Origin: Candidatus Rokuibacteriota bacterium
GTDB taxonomy: Bacteria; Methylomirabilota; Methylomirabilia; Rokubacteriales; CSP1-6
Assembly (NCBI GenBank): GCA_003221515.1
Contig: QHSI01000104.1
Location: forward strand, 1-32,567
DNA: 32,567 nucleotides
Direction of reading: 5' to 3'
Shown: positions 6,371 through 14,945 of the stretch, in pieces
How positions within the stretch are numbered: position 1 is the first letter of the stretch
How the letters are laid out: each line of letters opens with the position of its first letter
Translations under genes and position numbers: made by a program
Notes under the pieces: generated by a model
Told to the model about the DNA's origin: nothing
What the model saw: only the letters and a program-made list of their open reading frames with translations
The model's database searches: none

Positions 6371-8440
6371 ATGCCCTACCGGGTCGGGTTCGACGTCGGC
6401 GGAACCTTCACCGACTTCGTGCTCCAGTCGCCGTCGGGCGACCTGCTCACCGCCAAGCGGCTCACGACCTACCCCGACCCGTCCGAGGCGTGCCTGGCCG
6501 GCCTCGACGACCTGCTGGCGCAGAGCGCGGTGTCCTGGAGCGACGTGAGCCAGGCGACCCACGGCACCACGCTCGGCTCCAACATCGTCATCGAGCGCAA
6601 GGCGCGCGGGGTGGGGCTCCTGACCACGCGCGGGTTTCGCGACGTCCTGATCATCGGCCGCGAGAAGCGCTACCAGGTCTACGACCTCCAGATCGAGAAG
6701 CCGGTGCCGCTCATCCCGCGCCGCTTCATCGGTGAGGTGACCGAGCGCATCCTCGCCGACGGCACCGTGCGGACGGAGCTCGACGAGGCCGATGCGCGCC
6801 GGGCGATCCGTGCGCTGGCCGCGCGGGGCGTGACCACGCTGGCGATCTGCCTGCTGCACGCCTACCTGAATCCCGTCCACGAGCGGCGGCTCGCCGCGAT
6901 CGCGGCCGAGGTAGCGCCGCACGTCACGGTCACCCTCTCCCACGAGGTCTCGCCGACGTTTCGCGAGTACGAGCGAACCTCGACGACCGTGGTGAACGCA
7001 TACGTGATGACGGCGATCCGCGACTATCTGCGCGGGCTGGCGACGGCCATGACCGGGCGCGGCTATCGCGGCCGGCTGTTCGTCATGCAATCGTCGGGCG
7101 GCATCGCGACCGCGGAGGCGATGCAGCGCTATCCGGTCCGGATGATCGAGTCCGGCCCCGCCGCCGGGGCCCTGATGGCCGCCGCGTACGGCGAGCTGAC
7201 CGGCCACCGTGACCTCATCGCGTTCGACATGGGCGGCACCACCGCCAAGCTCGCGTTGATCGAGGCAGGGCGGCCCGCGACGACGACGGCCTTCGAGCTG
7301 CACCGGGTGAACAACGCGCCCGGCAGCGGGCTCCCCATGAACATCCAGGCGATCGACCTCGTCGAGATCGGGGCCGGTGGGGGCTCGATCGCGCGGGCCC
7401 GGCTGGGCGTCGTCGCCGTCGGGCCCGAGAGCGCGTCGTCGACGCCCGGCCCGGTCTGCTACGACCGAGGCGGCGTCGAGCCAACCGTGACCGACGCCGA
7501 CGTCGTTCTTGGCTACATCAACCCCGACTACTTCGCCGGCGGCTCGATCACGCTCCGGCCAGGCGCGGCGGCGCGTGCCATCGAGGAGCGGATCGGCAGG
7601 CCCCTCGGGCTCTCACTCGAGGACGCCGCGTGGGGCATCCATACGATCGTCAACACCAATATGGAGCTGGCCACGCGCGTGGTGTCGATCGAGCGGGGCC
7701 GCGATCCGCGCGACCTCACGCTCGTCGCTTTCGGCGGCTCGGGGCCGGTCCACGGCTGCCGCCTGGCGCAGGCTCTGGGGATCCCGCGCGTCATCCTTCC
7801 GGCGGCCGCCGGGGTCACGGCCGCGATCGGCCTGCTCGCCGCCGAGGTCAAGTTCGACGTGGCGCGGACCTACGTGCGCCGCCTCGATGGTCTGGACCCC
7901 GCGGCCGTCGACGCGATGTACGGAGAGATGGCGGCGCAGGCGACCGAGGTCGTGCGCGAATCCGCCGTCGCCGGCGAGGTGGCGCTCGTGCGCTCGGCCG
8001 ACGCGCGCTACGTCGGTCAGGGCTACGAGCTCACCGTGCCGGTGCCGGGCGGGCGACTCGACGCCGACGCGCTCGTCCGCGTGCGGGCGAGCTTCGACGA
8101 GGTCTACGCGGCGCGGTACGGGTACGCCAACCCGGCCGAGCCGGTGGAGATCGTGACGTGGAAGCTGTCGGCGGTCGGCGGCGCGCCGCGGATCGCGCTC
8201 GCCAAAGCGGCCACGCGCTCGGTGGGCGAGAGCCGCAAGGGAACCCGGCGCGCGTACTTTCCGGAGACTCGAGGCTACGTCGACACGCCCGTCTACGATC
8301 GGTACGCGCTCGCCGCGGGGACGTCGCTGAGTGGCCCGGCGATCGTGGAGGAGCGCGAGTCGACCACCGTGCTCCCGCCGGGCCTCACCGCGGCGGTCGA
8401 CGAGTACGCCAACCTGATCGCGGAGACGGGCCGTCGATGA
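6371..8440 (+). CDS. hyuA: Hydantoinase/oxoprolinase family protein, subunit A (HyuA)
   Basis: 689 residues, typical for the family. HyuA and HyuB form ATP-dependent amidohydrolases (N-methylhydantoinase, 5-oxoprolinase) and are related to the alpha/beta subunits of acetone carboxylase. The N-terminal Hydant_A_N domain begins RVGFDVGGTFTDFVL (4-18), with D8, G10, G11 and T12 in the first phosphate-binding loop. The second actin-like loop is AFDMGGTTAKLAL (284-296). Also visible are QATHGTTLGSNIVIERK near 57-75, MQSSGGIATAE near 239-249 and AFGGSGPVHGCRLAQ near 454-468. The gene follows the GntR regulator and is separated from hyuB only by a 26-codon scar. No acetone-carboxylase gamma subunit is present, which favours hydrolysis of a lactam, hydantoin or similar ring over ketone carboxylation. 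The substrate is not deducible. Confidence 0.92.
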   Translation: MPYRVGFDVGGTFTDFVLQSPSGDLLTAKRLTTYPDPSEACLAGLDDLLAQSAVSWSDVSQATHGTTLGSNIVIERKARGVGLLTTRGFRDVLIIGREKRYQVYDLQIEKPVPLIPRRFIGEVTERILADGTVRTELDEADARRAIRALAARGVTTLAICLLHAYLNPVHERRLAAIAAEVAPHVTVTLSHEVSPTFREYERTSTTVVNAYVMTAIRDYLRGLATAMTGRGYRGRLFVMQSSGGIATAEAMQRYPVRMIESGPAAGALMAAAYGELTGHRDLIAFDMGGTTAKLALIEAGRPATTTAFELHRVNNAPGSGLPMNIQAIDLVEIGAGGGSIARARLGVVAVGPESASSTPGPVCYDRGGVEPTVTDADVVLGYINPDYFAGGSITLRPGAAARAIEERIGRPLGLSLEDAAWGIHTIVNTNMELATRVVSIERGRDPRDLTLVAFGGSGPVHGCRLAQALGIPRVILPAAAGVTAAIGLLAAEVKFDVARTYVRRLDGLDPAAVDAMYGEMAAQATEVVRESAVAGEVALVRSADARYVGQGYELTVPVPGGRLDADALVRVRASFDEVYAARYGYANPAEPVEIVTWKLSAVGGAPRIALAKAATRSVGESRKGTRRAYFPETRGYVDTPVYDRYALAAGTSLSGPAIVEERESTTVLPPGLTAAVDEYANLIAETGRR

Positions 8441-8517
8441 CCGGTCGGGCCGCCAAGACCCTCGGCGTCACGTTTCCCCCGCCGCTTCTGGCGCGCGCCG
8501 ACGAGGTCGTCCAGTGA
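8437..8517 (+). pseudogene. C-terminal scar of a PF04392-type ABC substrate-binding protein
   Basis: A 26-codon frame starts with ATGA overlap at the hyuA stop and ends with GTGA overlap at the hyuB start. Its residues AAKTLGVTFPPPLLARADEV are the hallmark C-terminus of PF04392 ABC substrate-binding proteins (typically KTAKALGLTIP..LL.RADEVI). The intact relative at 27696-28676 ends LKTAKTLGLTLPASLSLRA. This looks like the last 21 codons of a deleted transporter gene, kept as a translated bridge between hyuA and hyuB. Confidence 0.7.
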
Positions 8518-10247
8518 CGCCCGCCCGCGGGCTCGATCCGGTCACGCTCGGCGTGGTCTGGGGCGCGCTGCAGTCGATCGCGGTCGAGATCGGGACGACC
8601 GTGCACAAGACCGCGTACTCCGAGCAGGCGCGCGAAGGCCAGGACTTCTCGGTGGCCGTCTTCGATCCGCAGGGACGCATGGTCGCGCAGGGGCCCTATT
8701 CGCCCGGACACATGGGCGCGATGTCGTTCGCGGTCAAGAACGCGCTCGCGGCGCATCCGGTCGAGTCGCTGCGACCCGGCGACGCAATCTTGCTAAACGA
8801 CCCGCTCCTCGGCTCCGGGCACCTTCCCGACTTCTTCATCACGCAGCCCGCGTTCCACCAGGGCGCGCTGGTGGGCTTCGCGGTGAACATCCTGCACCAC
8901 ACGGACGTGGGCGGTCAGCGGCCGGGGAGCCAGGGCGTCGAAGGGATCTTCGACTACTTCCAGGAAGGACTCCGCATCCCGCCGACAAAAGTCTGGAGGG
9001 AGTACCAGGAGCAGGACGGGATCGTCGGCATCATCGCCGCGAACACCCGCACCCCCGACAAGGTCCTCGGCGATCTGCGGGCCCAGCGGAGCGCGCTCCG
9101 CGTCGGCGAGCTGAGGCTCCAGGAGCTGGCCGCGCGCTACGGGCGCGACGTGCTGCTGGCCGCGATGGACGAGATCATCGCGCGCACCGAGGCGAGCATG
9201 CGAGCGGCGATCCGTGAGATCCCCGACGGCGTGTACCGCTTCGAGGACTTCCTGGACGACTTCGGTCCGGGCACAGATCCGCTCCGGGTCGCGGTGGCCG
9301 TGACGGTGGCCGGCGATTCGATGATCGTCGACTACGCGGGCTCGAGCCCGCAGACCGCGTCGGGGATGAACTCGTACATCAACTACACGCGCTCGTATTC
9401 GTACGCGGCGGTGAAGTGCCTCACCGACCCGCTGGGACCGATGAACGAGGGCGCGCTCCGGCCGGTCACGGTGACCGCGCCCGAGGGCTCCTTCCTCAAC
9501 CCGCGTCCGCCGGCCGGCGGCGGGCCGCGCGCGATCATCTGCTACAGGACGTTCGAGTCCGTGCTGGGCGCACTGGCGCCGGCGCTTCCCGACCGCGTCG
9601 CGGCCGCTGCCTCGCACATGGCGAACCCGACCTTCGGCGGACGGGACCGCGCGCGCAAGCGCCCGTTCGTGGCCTACGAGCTGGTGCTCTCCGGAACGGG
9701 CGCGCGGGCGACCCGGGACGGCTGCGAAGCCATGTCGTGGGCGTTCAACGCGTCGAACATCCCCGTCGAGGCCCAGGAGGCCAACCAGCCCCTGATCGTC
9801 GAGCGCTTCGAGCTGATCGGCGACTCCGCGGGCGCCGGCCGGTTCCGCGGGGGGTGCGGCATTCGCCGCGACTTGCGCTTCCTCGCCGACGAGGGCAAGC
9901 TCACGAACCTGTCCGACCGGCAGAAGTTCGCGCCGTACGGGCTCGGCGGCGGGAAGCCCGGGAAGCTCGGCCGCACCGTGATCAACCCCGGGCCGAGTGA
10001 GCGGATCGTGCACGGCAAGCAATCGCGCGAGTTCGGCTATGACGACGTCATCTCGTTCCAGCAGTCGGGCGCCGGCGGCTACGGCGATCCCCTCGAACGC
10101 GACCCACAGCGGGTCCTCGAGGACGTGCTGGACGACTACGTGTCGATCGAAGCGGCCCGCCGCGACTACGGCGTCGTGATCACCGGCGCCGCCCCCGCTC
10201 TCACCGTGGACGAACGCGCCACCCGCGAGCTCCGGAAAAGACCGTGA
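8514..10247 (+). CDS. hyuB: Hydantoinase B/oxoprolinase family protein (HyuB)
   Basis: 577 residues from a GTG at 8514 that overlaps the stop of the preceding scar. It is the partner of HyuA in ATP-dependent opening of hydantoin- or oxoproline-like rings. Family motifs are LDPVTLGVVWGALQSIAVEIG (about 6-26, read in two halves), EQAREGQDFSVAVFDPQGR (about 37-55), SPGHMGAMSFAVKNAL, LRPGDAILLNDPLLGSGHLPD (read as GDAILLNDP and GSGHLPD), FAVNILHHTDVGGQRPGS, and near the C-terminus FRGGCGIRRDLRF, QQSGAGGYGDPLERDP and DYVSIEAARRDYGVVI. The length and all central motifs are intact, so I regard it as functional. Its last 4 bases overlap the next dehydrogenase (GTGA). Confidence 0.92.
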   Translation: MTPARGLDPVTLGVVWGALQSIAVEIGTTVHKTAYSEQAREGQDFSVAVFDPQGRMVAQGPYSPGHMGAMSFAVKNALAAHPVESLRPGDAILLNDPLLGSGHLPDFFITQPAFHQGALVGFAVNILHHTDVGGQRPGSQGVEGIFDYFQEGLRIPPTKVWREYQEQDGIVGIIAANTRTPDKVLGDLRAQRSALRVGELRLQELAARYGRDVLLAAMDEIIARTEASMRAAIREIPDGVYRFEDFLDDFGPGTDPLRVAVAVTVAGDSMIVDYAGSSPQTASGMNSYINYTRSYSYAAVKCLTDPLGPMNEGALRPVTVTAPEGSFLNPRPPAGGGPRAIICYRTFESVLGALAPALPDRVAAAASHMANPTFGGRDRARKRPFVAYELVLSGTGARATRDGCEAMSWAFNASNIPVEAQEANQPLIVERFELIGDSAGAGRFRGGCGIRRDLRFLADEGKLTNLSDRQKFAPYGLGGGKPGKLGRTVINPGPSERIVHGKQSREFGYDDVISFQQSGAGGYGDPLERDPQRVLEDVLDDYVSIEAARRDYGVVITGAAPALTVDERATRELRKRP

Positions 10248-11404
10248 TAAAGCTCACGACAGAGCAAGAAAGCTTTCGCCGGGCCGTCGCGAAGTTCGTC
10301 GACGCCGAAGTCGTCCCGGTGGCGGAGGCGATCGACGCGCGCGCGGAGTTCCCGACAAAGCTCTTCCGCCGTCTCGGCGAGCTCGGCTACCTCGGGTTGC
10401 GTTACCCGGAAGCGTACGGCGGCGCGGGCGCCGACATGGTGACCTATTGCCTGTTCGCCGAGGAGCTCGCTCGGGGCTCGCTGTCGGTGGCCGCCACCGC
10501 GGGCATGCAGTCGCTGATGGGCACGTACTTCGTCTACAAGTACGGGTCCGAGGAGCTTCGCCGGCGCTACCTGGTGCCGGCGCTCCGGGGCGATCTGGTC
10601 GCGACCTTCGCGCTCACCGAGCCGAACGCCGGCTCGGACGTCGCGAACATCATGACCCGGGCTCAGCGGCGCGGGGATCGGTACGTGTTGCGCGGCACGA
10701 AGACGTGGGTCACCAGCGCGCCGGTGGCCGATATGCTGACGGTCGCCGCGAAGACGTCGGACCAGCGCGGCATGGGGAACATCGCGCTCTTCCTGCTCGA
10801 CCGCGCGACGATGCGCGGGATCACCCTCGGCAAGGCGATCGAGAAGATGTCCGTCCGAGGCTCGGTGACCGGCGAGATCCACCTGGAGGACGTGGAGGTT
10901 CCCGCCGAGCACCTGTTGGGCGGCGAGACCGGCGGCGTCGAGAAGATCGGCGGGGTCCTCTCCGAGATCCGCGTGATGACCGCGGCGATCTCGGTGGGCC
11001 TCGCGCGCGCGGCGTACGGGGCGGCGCTCGCGTACGCGCGTGAACGGGTGGCCTTCGGCAAGCCGATCGCCGAGCACCAGGCGATCGGCTTCAAGCTCGC
11101 CGATATGCTCACCTCGCTCCACGCGGCGATCCTCATGACCTATCAGGCCGCGGCGCAGCTCGACGCCGGCGTGGTCGTCGCGCGCGAGGCCGCGATGACC
11201 AAGCTCTTCGCGTCGGAGACGGCGGTGAAGATCACCGACGAGGCGGCGCGGATCTTCGCCTCGTACGGCCTCGCGATGGAATATCCGGTGCAGCGCTATT
11301 TCCGGGACGCGCGGTTCCTCCTGCCCGGCGGAGGCACCTCCGAGATCTTGCGCGTGATCATCGGGCGAGATCTCGACTGGGACCGGGGCCAGGCCTTCGT
11401 CTGA
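10244..11404 (+). CDS. Acyl-CoA dehydrogenase family protein with altered catalytic-base position
   Basis: 386 residues from a GTG overlapping the hyuB stop. The fold signatures are intact: ALTEPNAGSDVANIMT (FAD/substrate loop, about 123-138), KTWVTSAP, KMSVRGSVTGEIHLEDVEVP and YARERVAFGKPIAEHQAIGFKLADM (read in two parts). It is clearly more distant from the other two dehydrogenases than they are from each other. At the C-terminus the canonical YEGT is replaced by GGGTSEILR, so the usual catalytic Glu is Gly363. A Glu at 241 (VLSEIRVM) lies in the helix where isovaleryl- and long-chain-type enzymes carry their base, although it is offset by one in my hand alignment. It may oxidise a branched or cyclic acyl-CoA, or do a non-redox reaction. 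Its position between hyuB and MaoC suggests work on the HyuAB product. Confidence 0.88.
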   Translation: MIKLTTEQESFRRAVAKFVDAEVVPVAEAIDARAEFPTKLFRRLGELGYLGLRYPEAYGGAGADMVTYCLFAEELARGSLSVAATAGMQSLMGTYFVYKYGSEELRRRYLVPALRGDLVATFALTEPNAGSDVANIMTRAQRRGDRYVLRGTKTWVTSAPVADMLTVAAKTSDQRGMGNIALFLLDRATMRGITLGKAIEKMSVRGSVTGEIHLEDVEVPAEHLLGGETGGVEKIGGVLSEIRVMTAAISVGLARAAYGAALAYARERVAFGKPIAEHQAIGFKLADMLTSLHAAILMTYQAAAQLDAGVVVAREAAMTKLFASETAVKITDEAARIFASYGLAMEYPVQRYFRDARFLLPGGGTSEILRVIIGRDLDWDRGQAFV

Positions 11405-11438
11405 GGGCCGAGCGACCATCCTCCACTGAAGGAGAGCC

Positions 11439-11891
11439 ATGCAATCACGCGGACGCTATTTCGAGGACTTCAAGGTCGGCGAGATGCTGACGACGAGCCG
11501 ACGGACCGTGGAGGGCGGCGACGTCTCCCGCTTCGCCGGGCTGACCGGTGACTTCAACCCGCTCCACACCGATGAGGTGTTCGCCCAACAGACACCGTTC
11601 GGCGCGCGCGTCGCGCACGGCATCCTCACGCTGGCGGTCTCGAATGGTCAACAGAACCTCTCGGGCTGGTTCGAGGGGACGGCCTTCGCGCTGCTCGGGC
11701 TCGATCGAGTGAAGTTCACCGCGCCGGTGAAGTTCGGCGACACCATCCACACCGAGATGACCGTGACGCAGGCGCGCGCCTCGTCCAAGCCCGATCGCGG
11801 GGTCGTGTCGTTCGACGTGATGGTGAGGAACCAGCACGGCGAAGTGGTGTGCACCTACGAGACGAGCGTGCTCATGCGGAGGCGAGCGTGA
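11439..11891 (+). CDS. MaoC-family (R)-specific enoyl-CoA hydratase
   Basis: 150 residues with a perfect AAGGAG 4 bases before the ATG, one of the strongest ribosome-binding sites in the block. It has the single hot-dog domain of MaoC/PhaJ-type hydratases, which add water to trans-2-enoyl-CoA. The hydratase-2 motif is FAGLTGDFNPLHTDEVFA, with D38 and H43 as the catalytic pair, followed by FGARVAHGILTLAVSNG. Later motifs are LDRVKFTAPVKFGDTI and VRNQHGEVVCTYE. It would act directly after one of the acyl-CoA dehydrogenases, supplying a 3-hydroxyacyl-CoA for the dehydrogenase at 13196. It lies 34 bases after the previous gene. Confidence 0.9.
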   Translation: MQSRGRYFEDFKVGEMLTTSRRTVEGGDVSRFAGLTGDFNPLHTDEVFAQQTPFGARVAHGILTLAVSNGQQNLSGWFEGTAFALLGLDRVKFTAPVKFGDTIHTEMTVTQARASSKPDRGVVSFDVMVRNQHGEVVCTYETSVLMRRRA

Positions 11892-11921
11892 GGCTCGAGC
11901 CGTGATGTCGGTGGGATCTGA

Positions 11922-12020
11922 ATGGCGGCCCTCGACGAGCTGATCACGGCGATCAAGCGGCGCGACATCGCCGCCCTGAAGCTCCTGGGTGCGGCGACAA
12001 AAAGAGGGACGCGGCCATGA
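11922..12020 (+). CDS. 32-residue junction ORF of unknown function
   Basis: The ATG at 11922 opens a 32-codon frame (MAALDELITAIKRRDIAALK, then LLGAATKRGTRP) whose stop overlaps the thiolase ATG (ATGA). The first 25 residues look like an amphipathic helix rich in A, L, I, K and R. There is a GGTGGG about 7 bases upstream. It could be a small helical protein, a translational bridge, or the stub of a lost gene. I recognise no family. Confidence 0.3.
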   Translation: MAALDELITAIKRRDIAALKLLGAATKRGTRP

Positions 12021-13186
12021 GAAAAGTGGCGCTGGTCGGGGCCGGGGTTTCACGGTTCGGCGTGCGCAAGGCGAGCTACCGCGACCTCATCTGGGAGGCG
12101 GGCAAGGCGTGCTTCGACTCGGTGCCCGCGGTGAAGCCCAAGGACGTCGAGGGGCTCGTGGTCGGCTCCGTCATGCCGGAGCGAACGGCGTTCCAGTCGC
12201 ACATCTCGTCGCTCGCCGCCGAGGCGCTGGGGATCCGGCCGAGTGCCTTGAGCGCCCGCACCGAGCACATGTGCGCGTCGGGCACCGTCGGCATCCGCTA
12301 CGCGTACGCGTTCATCGCCGCCGGCCTCGCCGACCTCGTCATGGTCCTCGGCGTCGAGAAGCTGAACCAGCCGGCCGGTGAGGAAGCGATCCTCAACATG
12401 GGCACCGGGGTCGACCGCGAGTGGGAGGCGTCGTTCGGGCTCACCGCGCCGCCGTGCTTCGCGCTGGCCGCTCAGCGCCACATGGCCCAATACGGGACCA
12501 CCGAGGAGCAGCTCGCGCGGATCGGCGTGAAGAATCACACGCACGCCTCGAAGAACCCCAACGCGCACTTCCAGAAGGGCGCGACGCTCGCCCAGGTCCT
12601 CGGCTCGCGGATGATCTCCTCGCCGCTGCGCCTCTTCATGTGCTCGCCGATCACCGACGGCGCCGCCGCCGTGCTGATCGCCTCCGAGGACCGCGCGCGC
12701 TCCCTCACCGACAAGCCCGTCTGGATCCGCGGCACGGCCCAGGCGCTGGACGGCTTTCAGCTCACGTCGCTGCACGAGGACTACGCCCACTGGCCGGCGC
12801 TCGCGCGCGCCGCGCAGTCGGCCTATCGCATGGCCGGCGTCACCGCCCGCGACGTGAACGTGGCCGAGGTTCACGACTGCTTCGCGATCGCCGAGCTGAT
12901 CGCGTACGAGGAGCTGGGGTTCTGTGGCAAGGGCGAAGGCGGGCCGTTCGCCGCGCAGGGCCGGAGCGACTACGGCGGCGACGTGGTGGTGAACCCGCGG
13001 GGTGGGCTGATCGGCTGCGGCCACCCGCTCGGGGCCACCGGTGTCGCCCAGGCCGCCGAGGTGTACGCCCAGCTTCGCGGCGAGGCCGGCGCGCGCCAGG
13101 CGCCGGATGCGGCGATCGGGCTCACGCACAACAACAGCGGCATGGGCGAGCACGTCGTCATGATCTACGGGCGCGACGCCGGGTAA
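12017..13186 (+). CDS. Thiolase-family acyl-CoA acetyltransferase (SCP2-type)
   Basis: 389 residues, start supported by AGAGGGA upstream. It is the lipid-transfer (SCP-x/archaeal) thiolase type that cleaves 3-ketoacyl-CoA with CoA, or condenses acyl-CoAs. The nucleophile is C86 in EHMCASGTVG. VAEVHDCFAIAEL (282-294) and GGLIGCGHPLGATGVAQ (329-345, H336) are the other active-site loops. The C-terminal loop is LTHNNSGMGEHVV rather than the C-x-G-x-G of biosynthetic thiolases, as is common in this subgroup. Such thiolases work with a small DUF35/OB-fold zinc protein, encoded here at 14140, two genes away. This supports a shared complex. It is probably the last step of the local beta-oxidation. 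Confidence 0.9.
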   Translation: MRKVALVGAGVSRFGVRKASYRDLIWEAGKACFDSVPAVKPKDVEGLVVGSVMPERTAFQSHISSLAAEALGIRPSALSARTEHMCASGTVGIRYAYAFIAAGLADLVMVLGVEKLNQPAGEEAILNMGTGVDREWEASFGLTAPPCFALAAQRHMAQYGTTEEQLARIGVKNHTHASKNPNAHFQKGATLAQVLGSRMISSPLRLFMCSPITDGAAAVLIASEDRARSLTDKPVWIRGTAQALDGFQLTSLHEDYAHWPALARAAQSAYRMAGVTARDVNVAEVHDCFAIAELIAYEELGFCGKGEGGPFAAQGRSDYGGDVVVNPRGGLIGCGHPLGATGVAQAAEVYAQLRGEAGARQAPDAAIGLTHNNSGMGEHVVMIYGRDAG

Positions 13187-13195
13187 GCGGCGCCG

Positions 13196-14143
13196 ATGAA
13201 TCGCGTCGCGGTCCTCGGACCGGGCCGGATCGGCCGCCAGATCGCCCTCGCGTTCGCGCTGGGCGGACACCGCGTGTCGCTGGTCGACGTCAAGAGCCGA
13301 CCGGCGGGCGGGGCCGACGCGGTCTTCGCCGACGCCCGGCGTGAGATCGCGCGCGATCTCCAGCTCATGGTCGAGGAGGGTGTGATCGCCCGCGCCGACG
13401 TGGCGCCGGCGCTCGCCCGGATCGTCGATCAGGTGGGCCTCGACGGGCTCGACGACTGCGCCTTCGTCCAGGAGGCGCTGCCCGAGCTGGTCGACCTCAA
13501 GCGCGAGATCCTCGGCCGCGTGTCGACGCTCGTGGCGCCGGAGGCCATCCTCGCGTCGACCAGCTCGACGATCTCGCCGAAGCATCTGGCGGACGCCATC
13601 CGCGGCGCCGAGCGCTTCCTGGTCGTCCACTGGCTCAACCCGGCTCACATCATTCCGCTCGTCGAGGTGGTGCCCGGCCAGGCCACGAGCGCGGCGGTCG
13701 TCGAGCGCACCGTTGCGCTGCTGGACGCGCTCGGCAAGGTGCCCGTGCGCTGCGCCGACTCGCCGGGATTCATCGGCCCCCGCCTCCAGGCCCTGCTGAT
13801 GAACGAGGCGGTACGCTTGGTCGAAGAGGGCGTGGCCTCGCCCGAGGACGTGGACCGCGCCTTCAAAGCCGGCATGGGATTTCGCTACGCGACCGTCGGA
13901 ATCTTCGAGTTCATCGACTGGGGCGGTGTCGACATCCTGCACCGCGCGAGCGGGTTCCTGGCGAAGGCCCTCGGCGAGGAGCGATTCCGCCCCGCGCGCC
14001 TGGTCGAGGAGAAGATCGCCCGGAACGAGCTCGGGCCCAAGACCGGACGCGGGTTCTACGACTACACGGGCGACCGGCGGGAAGCGTTCGAGACCGCCAA
14101 GGTACGGGCCTTGCTCCGGCAACTCCGACGCGAGGTATCATGA
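13196..14143 (+). CDS. 3-hydroxyacyl-CoA dehydrogenase (NAD-dependent)
   Basis: 315 residues, a stand-alone HAD of normal length. The N-terminal Rossmann fold has VAVLGPGRIGRQIALAF (4-20) and an acidic D31 at the end of the second strand (SLVDVK), consistent with NAD. The catalytic region reads STSSTISPKHLA (121-132) and VVHWLNPAHIIPLVEVVPG (143-161), with H145, N148 and E157 matching the family's His-Glu dyad and Asn. The C-terminal helical domain includes GFIGPRLQALLMNEAVRLVE and ends TGRGFYDYTGD. It oxidises 3-hydroxyacyl-CoA to 3-ketoacyl-CoA, between the MaoC hydratase and the thiolase. Its last 4 bases overlap the next gene (ATGA). Confidence 0.92.
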   Translation: MNRVAVLGPGRIGRQIALAFALGGHRVSLVDVKSRPAGGADAVFADARREIARDLQLMVEEGVIARADVAPALARIVDQVGLDGLDDCAFVQEALPELVDLKREILGRVSTLVAPEAILASTSSTISPKHLADAIRGAERFLVVHWLNPAHIIPLVEVVPGQATSAAVVERTVALLDALGKVPVRCADSPGFIGPRLQALLMNEAVRLVEEGVASPEDVDRAFKAGMGFRYATVGIFEFIDWGGVDILHRASGFLAKALGEERFRPARLVEEKIARNELGPKTGRGFYDYTGDRREAFETAKVRALLRQLRREVS

Positions 14144-14568
14144 CGTACTTCCGGGCGACCGACCCGTTCCCGCTGGAGTCGGCCGACCATACCAAGCTCC
14201 ATGAGTTCTACACCCGGCTGGCCGCCGGACGGCTCGCGACGACCCGGTGCGCGGGGTGCCGGCGCCTGGCGTGGCCGCCGCGGGCGTTCTGTGGAGAATG
14301 CGGCGCCGACCGGTTCGACTGGGTGGATCTTTCGGGTGAGGGCACGGTCCACGCGTTCACGGTGCAGGAGACGGGGCTGCCGGCCGGCTTCCAGGGGCCG
14401 CGGGTGTTCGCGATCGTGAAGATCGACGGCCTTCGCGTGTTCTCGATCCTCGTCGACGCTGACCCGGCGAAGGTCGCGATCGGCAGCGCGGTCCGGCTCT
14501 CGCCCCTCCGCGTCGCCGATGACCCCGGCGGGAGCGCGCGCTGGCTGCCCGCGTTTCGGCTGGCATGA
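14140..14568 (+). CDS. OB-fold/zinc-ribbon (DUF35) thiolase partner protein
   Basis: 142 residues. A rubredoxin-like zinc ribbon is followed by an OB fold. The ribbon cysteines are C37 and C40 (RCAGC) and C51 and C54 (FCGEC). The OB-fold strands contain [20 protein letters not shown] (about 66-85) and [17 protein letters not shown]. Proteins of this family are obligate or helper partners of SCP2-type thiolases; in the archaeal HMG-CoA synthase/thiolase complex they link the two active sites and bind CoA. It overlaps both neighbours by 4 bases, so production is probably coupled to the dehydrogenase and the B12 domain. Confidence 0.88.
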   Translation: MTYFRATDPFPLESADHTKLHEFYTRLAAGRLATTRCAGCRRLAWPPRAFCGECGADRFDWVDLSGEGTVHAFTVQETGLPAGFQGPRVFAIVKIDGLRVFSILVDADPAKVAIGSAVRLSPLRVADDPGGSARWLPAFRLA

Positions 14569-14945
14569 AGGTGCTGATCGCCAAGCCCGGGCTCGACGGG
14601 CACGACCGCGGCGCGAAAGTCGTGGCTCAGGCCCTGCGCGACGCCGGCGTCGAGGTGGTCTACACCGGGCTCAAGCGGACGCCGGACGAGATCGTGCAGG
14701 CGGCGATCCAGGAGGACGTGGACGTCGTCGGGCTGTCGGTGCTGTCCGGCGCCCACCTGCTCCTCGCCCGTCGGGTACTCGACGGGCTGCGGGACAACGG
14801 CGCCGGCGACATCGCGGTGATCGTGGGCGGCACCATTCCGCCGCGCGACGTGGACGAGCTGCGGGCGCTCGGCGTCCGCCGGGTGTTCCCGATGGGAACG
14901 CAACTGCCGGAGATCGTGAAGGCGTTCAAGGAGCTGCCGGGTTGA
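14565..14945 (+). CDS. B12-binding small subunit of an acyl-CoA mutase
   Basis: 126 residues, a complete stand-alone cobalamin-binding domain. [14 protein letters not shown] (11-24) contains the D-x-H-x-x-G motif with H13 as the lower axial cobalt ligand. [13 protein letters not shown] (52-64) supplies the S-x-L segment, and [12 protein letters not shown] (86-97) the GG segment lining the nucleotide tail. It pairs with the catalytic subunit at 15802, which lacks this domain, making a split mutase as in archaeal MCM and in isobutyryl- or 2-hydroxyisobutyryl-CoA mutases. Unusually, a hydrolase gene lies between the two subunits. All three overlap by 4 bases. Confidence 0.93.
   Translation: MKVLIAKPGLDGHDRGAKVVAQALRDAGVEVVYTGLKRTPDEIVQAAIQEDVDVVGLSVLSGAHLLLARRVLDGLRDNGAGDIAVIVGGTIPPRDVDELRALGVRRVFPMGTQLPEIVKAFKELPG

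Noticed and set aside
6371-10247. Acetone carboxylase alpha/beta subunits
   Set aside because: HyuA/HyuB are homologous to AcxA/AcxB, but there is no gamma subunit gene, and the ORF between them is a binding-protein scar rather than AcxC. Hydantoinase/oxoprolinase family is the safer name.
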